Part shown: positions 51,901 to 64,000 of the stretch, piece by piece
How the letters are laid out: every line of letters starts with the position of its first letter
Numbering within the stretch: position 1 is the first letter of the stretch
Assembly: GCA_947650365.1 (NCBI GenBank)
Contig: OX393556.1
Span: 80,418,579 to 80,482,578, forward strand
DNA: 64,000 nucleotides
Direction: 5' to 3'
Source: Chamaelirium japonicum
Lineage: Eukaryota; Streptophyta; Magnoliopsida; Liliales; Melanthiaceae
The notes under the pieces: model-generated
The model's database searches: none
Seen by the model: only the letters and a program-made list of their open reading frames with translations
Told to the model about the DNA's origin: nothing
Made by a program: the position numbers and the translations under genes

Positions 51901-54900
51901 ACGAATGGATTAGAATGGATCATACGAATGGATTAGAATGGATACATTCGTGCGAATGAATTAGAATGGATCATACAAATGAGTAAGAATGGATCGTACG
52001 AATGAAATAGAATGGATTGTACGAATGAATTAGAATGGATCGTGCGAATGAATTTGAATGGATCGTACGAATGAATTAGAATGGATCGTGCTAATGAATT
52101 AGAATTGATCGTACGAATGAAATAGAATGGATTGTACGAATGATTTAGAATGGATCGTACGAATGAATTAGAATGGATCGTACGAATGATTTGGAATGGA
52201 TACATTCGTGCGAATGAATTAGAATGGATCATACGAATGAGTAAGAATGGATCGTACGAATGAAATAGAATGGATTGTACGAATGAATTAGAATGGATTC
52301 GTACGAATGAATTAGAATGGATACATTCGTGCGAATGAATTAGAATGGATCGTACCAATGAGTAAAAACGGATCGTACGAATGAAATAGAATGGATTGTG
52401 CGAATGAATTAGAATGGATCGTACGAATGAATTATAATGGATCGTGTGAAAGAATTAGAATGGATTGTATGAATGAATTAGAATAGATCGTATGAATGAA
52501 TTAGAATAGATCGTACGAATGAATTAGAATGGATCGTACGAATGAATTAGAATGGATCGTATGAATGAATTAGAATGGATACATTCGTGCGAATGAATTA
52601 GAATGGATACATTCGTGCGAAAGAATTAGAATAGATCGTATGAATGAATTAGAATGGATCCTATGAATGAATTAGAATGGATCGTGTGAATGAATTAGAA
52701 TGGATAGTATGAATGAATTAGAATGGATCGTGCTAATGAATTAGAATTGATCGAACGAATGAATTAGCATGGATCGTGCTAATGAATTAGAATGGAACGT
52801 ATGAATGAATTAGAATGGATCGTGTGAAAGAATTAGAATGGATTGTATGAATGAATTAGAATGAATTCGTACGATCCATTCGAATTCATTCGCCCGAACT
52901 ATTCTAATTCATTCATACGATCCATTCTAATTCATTCGTACAATCCATTTTAATTCTTTCACACGATCCATTCTAATTCATTCGTAGGATCCATTCTAAT
53001 TTATTCGTACAATCTATTCTATTTCATTCGTACGATCCATTCTTACTCATTCGTATGATCCATTCTAATTCATTCGGACGAATGTATCCATTCTAATTTA
53101 TTCGTACGATCCATTCTAATTCATTCGTATGATCCATTGTAATTCATTCGTACGATCCATTCTAATTCATTCGTCCGATCCATTCTAATTCATTCGCACG
53201 AATGTATCCATTCTAATTCATTCGTACGATCCATTCTAATTCATTCATACGATCCATTCTAATTCATTCGTAAGATCCATTCTAATTCATTCATACGATC
53301 CATTCTAATTCATTCGTACGATCCATTCTAATTCATTCGCACGAATGTATCCATTCTAGTTCATTCGTACGATCCATTCTAATTCATTCGTACGATCCAT
53401 TCTAATTCATTCGCACGATCCATTGTAATTCATTCGTACGATCCATTCTAATTCATTCATACGATCTATTCTAATTCATTCGTACGATCCATTCTAATTC
53501 ATTCGCACAAATGTATCCATTCTAATTCATTCGTACGACCCATTCTAATTCATTCGCACGATCCATTCTAATTCATTCGTACGATCCATTCTAATTCATT
53601 CGCACGATATATTCTTATTCATTCGCACAATCCATTCTAATTCATTCGTACGAATGTATCCATTCTAATTAATTCGTACGGTCCATTCTAATTCATTCGT
53701 ATGATCTATTCTAATTCATTCGCACGAATGTATCCATTCTAATTCATTCGTATGATCCATTCTAATTCATTAATATGATCCATTCTAATTCATTCGTACG
53801 ATCCATTCTAATTCATATGCACAAAGGTATCCATTCTAATCCATTCGTAGGATCCATTCTAATCCATTCGTACGATCCATTCTAATTCATTCGTACGATC
53901 CATTCTAATTCATTCGCTCGAATGTATCCATTCTAATCCATTCGTACGATCCATTCTAATTCATTCGCATAAATGTAACCATTCTAATTCATTCATTTGA
54001 TCCATTCTAATTCATTCGTACGATCCATTCTAATTCATTCGTCCGAACCATTCTAATTCATTCGCATGAATGTATCCATTCTAATTCATTCATACGATCC
54101 ATTCGAATTCATTCGTACGATCTATTCTAATTCATTCGTAAGATCCATTCTAATTCATTCGTACGATCCATTATAATTCATTCGTACGATCCATTCTAAT
54201 TCATTCGCACGAATGTATCCATTCTAGTTCATTCGTACGATCCATTCAAATTCATTCGTACGATCCATTCTAATTTATTCGCACGATCCATTCTAATTCA
54301 TTCGTACGATCAATTCTAATTAATTCGCATGAATGTATCCATTCTAATTCATTCGTACGATCCTGAATTAGAATGGATCGTACGAATGAATTAGAATGGA
54401 TACCTTTGTGCATATGAATTAGAATGGATCGTACGAATGAATTAGAATGGATCAAATTAATGAATTAGAATGGATCATACGAATGAATTAGAATGGATAC
54501 ATTCGTGCGAATGAATTAGAATGGATCGTGCACGAATGTATCCATTCTAATTCATTCGTACGATCCATTCTAATTCATTAATATGATCCATTCTAATTCA
54601 TTCTTACGATCCATTCTAATTCATATGCACAAAGGTATCCATTCTAAACCATTCGTAGGATCTATTCTAATCCATTCGTACGATCCATTCTAATTCATTC
54701 ATACGATCCATTCTAATTCATTCGCTCGAATGTATCCATTCTAATCCATTTGTACGATCCATTCTAATCCATTCGTACGATCCATTCTAATTCATTCGCA
54801 TGAATGTAACCATTCTAATTCATTCATTTGATTCATTCTAATTCATTCGTACTATCCATTCTAATTCATTCGTCTGATCCATTCTAATTCATTCGCACGA

Positions 54901-56223
54901 ATGTATCCATTCTAATTCATTCGTACGATCCATTCTAATTCATTCGTAAGATCCATTCTAATTCATTCGTACGATCCATTCTAATTCATTCGTACGATCC
55001 ATTCTAATTCATTCGTACGATCCATTCTAATTCATTCGCACGAATGTATCCATTCTAGTTCATTCGAACGATCCATTCTAATTCATTCGCACGATCCATT
55101 CTAATTCATTCGTACGATCAATTCTAATTCATTCGCACGAATGTATCCATTCTAATTCATTCATACGATCCATTCTAATTCATTCGTACGATCCATTCTA
55201 ATTCATTCGTACGATCCATTCTAATTCATTCGTCTGATCCATTCTAATTCATTTGCACGAATGTATCCATTCTAATTCATTTGTACGATCCATTCTAATT
55301 CATTCGTACGATCTATTCTAATTCATTCGCACAAATGTATCCATTCTAGTTCATTCGTACGATCCATTCTAATTCATTCGTACGATCCATTCTAATTCAT
55401 TCGCACGATCCATTCTAATTCATTCGTACGATCCATTCTAATTCATTCGTTCGATCAATTCTAATTCATTAGCACGATCCATTCTAATTCATTCGTACGA
55501 TCCATTCTAATTCATTCGCACGATCCATTCTAATTCGTTCATAGGATCCATTCTAATTCATTCATAGGATCTATTCTAATTCTTTCGCACGAATGTATCC
55601 ATTCTAATTCATTAGCACGAATGTATCCATTATAATTCATTCGTACGATCTATTCTAATTCATTCGTACGATCCATTCTAATTCATTCGTACGATCCATT
55701 CTAATTCATTCATACGATTTAGTCTAATTCATTCATACAATTCATTCTAATTCTTTCTCACAATCCATTCTAATTCATTCGTACGATCCATTCTAATTCA
55801 TTCGCACAATCCATTCTATTTCATTCGTACGATCCGTTCTTACTCATTGGTACGATCCATTCTAATTCATTCGCACGAATGTATCCAGTCTAATTCATTC
55901 GTACGAATCCATTCTAATTCATTTGTACAATCTATTCTATTTCATTCGTACGATCCATTCTTACTCATTCGTATGATCCATTCTAATTCATTCGGACGAA
56001 TGTATCCATTCTAATTTATTCGTACGATCCATTCTAATTCATTCATACGATCCATTCTAATTCATTCGTACGATCCATTCTAATTCATTCGTCCGATCCA
56101 TTCTAATTCATTCGCACGAATGTATCCATTCTAATTCATTCGTACGGTCCATTCTAATTCATTCGCACAATCCATTCTATTTCATTCGTACGATCCATTC
56201 TTACTCATTCGTATGATCCATTA
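48975..56223. repeat. 23/28-bp satellite array, segment 6 (right flank of the retrotransposon)
   Basis: Same satellite, no gene. It begins with the second copy of the CGATC target-site duplication and continues in F phase. Approximate orientation map: F 48975-49745, R 49746-52866 (about 3.1 kb, the longest single-orientation block in the window), F 52867-54363, R 54364-54530, F 54531-56223. Confidence 0.96.
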
Positions 56224-59200
56224 TGGATACATTCGTGCGAATGAATTAGAATGGATCATACGAATGAGTAAGAATGGATCGTACGAATGAAATAGAATGG
56301 ATTGTGCGAATGAATTAGAATGGACCGTACGAATGAATTAGACGTACGAATGAATTAGAATGGATACATTCGTGCGAATAAATTAGAATGGATCATACGA
56401 ATGAGTAAGAATGGATTGTCATTCTAATTCATTCGTATGATCCATTCTAATTCATTTGTATCCATTCTATTTCATTTGCACGATCCTTTCTAATTCATTC
56501 GCGCAATCTATTCTAATTCATTCGTACGATCCATTCTAATTCATTCGTACGATCCATTCTAATTCATTCATACAATCCATTCTAATTTATTCGCACGAAT
56601 GTATCAATTCTAATTCATTCGTACGATCCATTCTAATTCATTCGCACAATCTATTCTAATTCATTCATATGATCCATTCTAATTCATTCGCACGAATGTA
56701 TCCATTCTAATTCATTCATACGATCCATTCTACTTCATTCGTACTATCCGTTCTAATTCACTCATACGATCCATTCTAATTCATTCATACGATCCATTCT
56801 AATTCATTTGCACGAATATATCCATTCTAATTCATTCGTACGATCCATTCTAATTCCTTCGCACGATCCATTCTAATTCCTTCGTACGATCCATTCTATT
56901 TCATTCGTATGATCCATTCTAATTCCTTCGTACGATCCATTCTAATTCCTTCGTATCCATTCTAATTCACTCATACGATCCATTCTAATTCATTCGTACG
57001 ATCCATTCTAATTCATTCATACAATCCATTCTAATTCATTCGCACGAATGTATCCATTCTAATCCATTCGTACGATCCATTCTAATCCATTCGTACGATC
57101 CATTCTAATTCATTCACATGAATGTAACCATTCTAATTCATTCATTTGATCCATTCTAATTTATTCCTACGATCCATTCTAATTCATTCATCCGATCCAT
57201 TCTAATTCATTCGCACGAATGTATCCATTCTAATTCATTCGTACGATCTATTCTAATCCATTCTAATTCGTTCACACGATCCATTCTAATTCATTCGTAG
57301 GATCCATTCTAATTCATTCGTACAATCTATTCTATTTCATTCGTACGATCCATTCTTACTCATTCGTATGATCCATTCTAATTTATTCGGACGAATGTAT
57401 CCATTCTAATTTATTCGTACGATCCATTCTAATTCATTTGTACGATCCATTCTAATTCATTTGCACGAATATATCCATTCTAATTCATTCGTACCATCCA
57501 TTCTAATTCCTTCGTACGATCCATTCTAATTCATTCGTACGATCTATTCTAATTCATTCGTACGATCCATTCTAATTCCTTCGTACGATCCATTCTAATT
57601 TATTCGTACAATCTATTCTAATTCATTCGTACGAATGGATACATTCGTGTGAATGAAATAGAATGGATCGTACGAATGAGTAAGAATGGATCGTACGAAT
57701 GAAATAGAATGGATTGCACGAATGAATTAGAATGGATCGTACGAATGAATTAGAATGGATCGTTTGAAAGAATTAGAATGGATTCGTACGAAGGAATTCG
57801 AATGGATCGTACGAAGGAATTAGAATGGATCGTGCGAATGAATTAGAATGGATCGTGCACGAATGTATCCATTCTAATTCATTCGTACGATCCATTCTAA
57901 TTCATTAGTATGATCCATTCTAATTCATTCGTACGATCCATTTAATTCATTCGCACAATCTATTCTAATTCATTCGTACGATCCATTCTAATTCATTCGT
58001 ACGATCCATTCTTACTCATTCGTATGATCCATTCTAATTCATTTGCATGATCCATTCTAATTCATTCGTACGATCCATTCTAATTCATTCGTACAATTCA
58101 TTCTAATTCACTCATACGATCCATTCTAATACATTCATACGATCCATTCTAATTCATTCGTACGATCTATTCTAATTCATTCGTACGATCCATTCTAATT
58201 CATTTATACGATCCATTCTAATTCATTCGTACGATCCATTCTAATTCATTCGTACAATCCATTCTAATTCATTCGTACGAATGGATACATTCGTGTGAAT
58301 GAATTAGAATGGATCGTACGAATAAGAATGGATCGTACGAATGAAATAGAATGGATTGCACGAATGAATTTGAATGGATCGTACGAATGAATTAGAATGG
58401 ATCGTGTGAAAGAATTAGAATGGATCGTACGAATGAATTAGAATGGATCGTGCGAATGAATTAGAATGGATCCTACGAATGAATTAGAATGGATACATTT
58501 GTGCGAATGAATTAGAATGGATCGTACGAATGAATTAGAATGGATCGTATGAATGAATTAGAATGGATCGTACGAATGAATTAGAATGGATCATGCGAAT
58601 GAATTAGAATGGATCGTACGAATGAACTAGAATGGATATATTCGTGCGAATGAATTAGAATGGATCGTACGAATGAATTAGAATGGATCGTACGAATGAA
58701 TTAGAATGAATCTTACGAATGAATTAGAATGGATCATACGAATAAATTAGAATGGATACATTCGTCCGAATGAAATAGAATGGATCATACGAATGAGTAA
58801 GAATGGATCGTACGAATGAAATAGAATAGATTGTACGAATGAATTAGAACGGATCCTACGAATGAATTAGAATGGATCGTGTGAAAGAATTAGAATGGAT
58901 TAGAATGGATCGTACGAATGAATTAGAATGGATACATTCATGCGAATGAATTAGAATGGATCGGACGAATGAATTAGAATGGATCATATGAATGAATAAG
59001 AATGGATCAAATGAATGAATTAGAATGGTTACTTTCATGCGAATGAATTAGAATGGATCGTACGAATGGATTAGAATGGATCGTACGAATGGATTAGAAT
59101 GGATACATTCGTGCGAATGAATTAGAATGGATTGTTTCCTTCGTACGATCCATTCTAATTCATTCGTACGATCCATTCTAATTCATTCATACAATCCATT

Positions 59201-62200
59201 CTAATTCTTTCACACGATCCATTCTAATTCATTCGTACGATCCATTCTAATTCATTAGCACGATCCATGCTAATTCATTCGTTCGATCAATTCTAATTCA
59301 TTAGCACGATCCATTCTAATTCATTCATAGGATCCATTCTAATTCATTCATACGATCTATTCTAATTCTTTCGCACGAATGTATCCATTCTAATTCATTC
59401 GCACGAATGTATCCATTCTAGAATGGATCGTATGAATGTATTAGAATGGATCGTGCTAATTAATTAAAATGGATCATAAGAATGAATTAGAATGGATCGT
59501 ACGAATGAATTAGAATGGATCGTACGAATGAATTAGAATGGATCGTACGAGTGAATTAGAATAGATACATTTGTGCGAATGAATTAGAATGGATCGTACG
59601 AATGAATTAGAATGGATCGTATGAATGAATTAGAATGGATCGTACGAATGAATTAGAATGGATCGTGCGAATGAATTAGAATGGATCGTACGAATGAATT
59701 AGAATGGATCGTACGAATAAATTAGAATGGTTACATTCGTCCGAATCAATTAGAATGGATCATACGAATGAGTAAGAATGGATCGTACGAATGAAATAGA
59801 ATGGATTGTACGAATGAATTAGAATAGATCGTGCGAATGAATTTGAATGGATCGTACGAATGAATTAGAATGGATCGTGCTAATGAATTAGAATTGATCG
59901 TACGAATGAAATAGAATGGATTGTACGAATTATTTAGAATGGATCGTACGAATGAATTAGAATGGATCGTACGAATGATTTAGAATGGATACATTCGTGC
60001 GAATGAATTAGAATGGATCATACGAATGAGTAAGAATGGATCGTACGAATGAAATGGAATAGATTGTACGAATGAATTAGAATGGATTCGTACGAATGAA
60101 TTAGAATGGATACATTCGTGCGAAAGAATTAGAATGGATCGTACCAATGAGTAAGAATGGATCGTACGAATGAAATAGAATGGATTGTGCGAATGAATTA
60201 GAATGGATCGTACGAATGAATTAGAATGGATCGTCTGAAAGAATTAGAATGGATTGTATGAATGAATTAGAATAGATCGTATGAATGAATTAGAATGGAT
60301 CGTACGAATGAATTAGAATGGATCGTACGAATGATTTAGAATGGATCGTACGAATGAATTAGAATGGATACTTTCGTGCGAATGAATTAGAATGGATACA
60401 TTCGTGCGAAAGAATTAGAATAGATCGTATGAATGAATTAGAATGGATCCTATGAATGAATTAGAATGGATCGTGCGAATGAATTAGAATGGATCGTACG
60501 AATGAATTAGAATGGATCGTGCTAATGAATTAGAATTGATCGAACGAATGAATTAGCGTGGATCGTGCTAATGAATTAGAATGGAACGTACGAATGATTT
60601 AGAATGGATCGTGTGAATGAATTAGAATGGATTGTATGAATGAATTAGAATGGATCGCACGAATGAATTAGAATGGATCATGTGAAAGAATTAGAATGGA
60701 TTGTATGAATGAATTAGAATAGATTGTATGAACTAATTAGAATGGATCACACGAAGGAATTAGAATGGATCGTACGAATGAATTAGAATGGATCGTACGA
60801 ATGAATTAGAATAGATCGTACGAGTGAATTAGAATGTATCGTACGAATGAATTAGAATGGATCGTGTGAAAGAATTAGAATGGATCGTACGAATGAATTA
60901 GAATGGATCGTGCGAATGAATTAGAATGGATCGTATGAATGAATTAGAATGGATCGTGTTAATGAATTAGAATTGATCGAATGAATAAATTAGCATGGAT
61001 CGACCATTCGTACGATCCATTCTAATTCATTCGTAAGATCCATTCTAATTCATTCGTACGATCCATTCTAATTCATTCGTACGATCCATTCTAATTCATT
61101 CGCACGAATGTATCCATTCTAGTTCATTCGTACGATCCATTGTAATTCATTCGTACGATCCATTCTAATTCATTCATACGATCTATTCTAATTCATTCAT
61201 ACAATCCATTCTAATTCTTTCACACGATCCATTCTAATTCATTCGTATGATCCATTCTAATTCATTCGTACGATCCATTCTAATTCATTTGTACGATCCA
61301 TTCTAATTCATTCGTACAATCCATTCTATTTCATTCGTACGATCCATTCTTACTCATTCGTATGATCCATTCTAATTCATTCGCACGAATGTATCCATTC
61401 TAATTCATTCATACAATCCATTCTAAGTCATTCCGTACAATCCATTCTAATTCTTTCACACGATCCATTCTAATTCATTCGTACGTTACATTCTAATTCA
61501 TTAGCACGATCCATGCTAATTCAGTCGTTCGATCAATTCTAATTCATTAGCACGATCCATTCTAATTCATTCGTACGATCCATTCTAATTCATTCGTACG
61601 ATCCATTCTAATTCATATGCACAAAGGTATCCATTCTAATCCATTCGTAGGATTCATTCTAATCCATTCGTACGATCCATTCTAATTCATTCGTACGATC
61701 CATTCTAATTCATTCGCTCGAATGTATCCATTCTAATCCATTCGTACGATCCATTCTAATCCATTCGTACGATCCATTCTAATTCATTCGCATGAATGTA
61801 ACCATTCTAATTCATTCATTTGATCCATTCTAATTCATTCGTACGATCCATTCTAATTCATTCGTCCGATCCATTCTAATTCATTCGCACGAATGTATCC
61901 ATTCTAATTCATTCGTACGATCCATTCTAATTCATTCGTACGATCCATTCTAATTCATTTGTAAGATCCATTCTAATTCATTCGTACGATCCATTCTAAT
62001 TCATTCGTACGATCCATTCTAATTCATTCGCACGAATGTATCCATTCTAATTCATTCATACGATCCATTCTATTCGTACTATCCGTTCTAATTCACTCAT
62101 ACGATCCATTCTAATTCATTCATACGATCAATTCTAATTCATTTGCACGAATATATCCATTCTAATTCATTCGTACGATCCATTCTAATTCCTTCGTACG

Positions 62201-64000
62201 ATCCATTCTAATTCCTTCGTACGATCCATTCTAATTCCTTCGTACGATATATTCTATTTCATTCGTATGATCCATTCTAATTCCTTCGTACGATCCATTC
62301 TAATTCCTTCGTATCCATTCTAATTCACTCATACGATCCATTCTAATTCATTCGTACGATTCATTCTAATTCATTCATACAATCCATTTTAATTCATTCG
62401 CACGAATGTATCCATTCTAATTCATTCGTACGATCAGTTCTAATTCATTAACAAAATCAATTCTAATTCATTCATACGATCCATTCTAATTCATTCACAA
62501 GAATGTATCCATTCTAATTCATTCATACGATCCATTCTAATTCATTCGTACGATCCATTCTAATTCACTCATACGATCCATTCTAATACATTCATACAAT
62601 CCATTATAATTCATTTGCACGAATATATCCATTCTAATTCATTCGTACGATCCATTCTAATTCCTTCGTACGATCCATTCTAATTCATTCGTACGATCTA
62701 TTCTAATTCATTCGTCCGATCCATTCTAATTCATTCGCACGAATGTATCCATTCTAATTCATTCGTACGATCCATTCTAATTCATTCGTACGATCCATTC
62801 TAATTCATTCATTTGATCCATTCTAATTCATTCGTCCGATCCATTCTAATTCATTCGTCCGATCCATTCTAATTCATTCGCACGAATGTATCCATTCTAA
62901 TTCATTCGTACGATCCATTCTAATTCATTCGTACGATCCATTCTAATTCATTCGTACGATCCTGAATTAGAATGGATCGTACGAATGAATTAGAATAGAT
63001 CATATTAATGAATTAGAATGGATCGTACGAATGAATTAGAATGGATACATTCGTGCGAATGAATTAGAATGGATCGTGCGAATCAATTAGACTGGATCGT
63101 GCGAATGAATAAGAATTGATCATACGAATGAATTAGAATGGATCGTACGAATTAATTAGAATGGATACATTCGTGCGAATGAATTAGAATGGATTGTATG
63201 AATGAATTAGAATGGATCGTACGAATGAATTAGAATGGATCATACGAATTAATTAGAATGGATCATACGAATGAATTAGAATGGATCTTACGAATGAATT
63301 AGAATGGATCGTGCGAATGAATTAGAATGGATCGTACGAATGAATTAGAATGGATACATTTGTGCGAATGAATTAGAATGGATCGTACGAATGAATTAGA
63401 ATGGATCGTATGAATGAATTAGAATGGATCGTACGAATGAATTAGAATGGATCGTGCGAATGAATTAGAATGGATCGTACGAATGAATTAGAATGGATCG
63501 TGTGAAAGAATTAGAATGGATCGTAGGAATGAATTAGAATGGATCGTGCGAATGAATTAGAATGGATCGTACGAATGAATTAAAATGGATACATTTGTGC
63601 GAATGAATTAGAATGGATCGTACGAATGAATTAGAATGGATCGTATGAATGAATTAGAATGGATCGTAAGAATGAATTAGAATGGATCGTGCGAATGAAT
63701 TAGAATGGATCGTACGAATGAATTAGAATGGATCGTACGAATGAACTAGAATGGATACATTCGTGCGAATGAATTAGAATGGATCGTACGAATGAATTAG
63801 AATGGATCGTGCGAATGATATAAAATGGATCGTACGAATGAATTAGAATGGATCGTGTGAAAGAATTAGAATGGATCGTACGAAAGAATTAGAAGGGATC
63901 GTGCGAATGAATTAGAATAGATCGTACGAATGAATTAGAATGGATACATTTGTGCGAATGAATTAGAATGGATCGTACGAATGAATTAGAATGGATCGTA
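56224..64000. repeat. 23/28-bp satellite array, segment 7
   Basis: Same satellite, no gene, running off the window end. Approximate orientation map: R 56224-56418, F 56419-57634, R 57635-57852, F 57853-58279, R 58280-59135, F 59136-59419, R 59420-61002, F 61003-62962, R 62963-64000. The block 61003-61260 resembles the insertion-site neighbourhood of the retrotransposon. Confidence 0.96.

Overview
The window is almost entirely one tandem satellite, interrupted once by a GC-rich LTR retrotransposon. The retrotransposon points to a flowering-plant nuclear genome: it has TG...CA LTRs, a Ty3/gypsy-type primer-binding site, and an antisense gene resembling the plant-specific 'putative gypsy type transposon' family (PF04195 by recollection, not by search). 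The species cannot be told from the sequence. No ordinary host gene, rRNA, tRNA or CRISPR array is visible.

Satellite: positions 1-44277 and 48975-64000. The basic monomer is 23 bp, beginning GATCCATTCTAATTCATTCG and closing with TAC (about 35% GC). A 28-bp variant carries 5 extra bases (CGATCC becomes CGAATGTATCC). Monomers occur in both orientations, called F (as written) and R (reverse complement). Orientation flips about 60 times, giving blocks from under 100 bp to 3.1 kb. Above the monomer is a mosaic of copied modules. These include a direct duplication of about 7 kb at an offset near 9.97 kb, a 1-kb inverted duplication (about 1.1-2.0 kb against 40.2-41.1 kb), a 287-bp tandem repeat whose unit contains one R and one F arm, and several junction cassettes reused three to five times. 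Flips lie at two natural dyads of the monomer, both built around the self-complementary CGTACG. Variation is concentrated at the two CpGs of that hinge.

Retrotransposon: 44278-48974, flanked by a perfect 5-bp target-site duplication CGATC. Its two LTRs are both 908 bp and differ at 23 positions by hand count. The primer-binding site (48047-48064) and polypurine tract (45189-45197) show that it is encoded on the minus strand, so the 5' LTR is 48067-48974. The internal part is only 2881 bp and has no pol. In element orientation it holds a 90-nt leader, a possible gag N-terminus, an antisense (plus-strand) gene with its own TATA box and G-boxes, and a 146-bp tandem array next to the 3' LTR. This layout resembles non-autonomous derivatives of the Tat lineage of Ty3/gypsy elements, which carry extra antisense ORFs and tandem repeats in a hypervariable 3' region. 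Two nearby satellite segments look like empty copies of the insertion site.

Block boundaries were read by eye and are good to about 5-10 bp. All identity statements are by-eye comparisons, not alignments.
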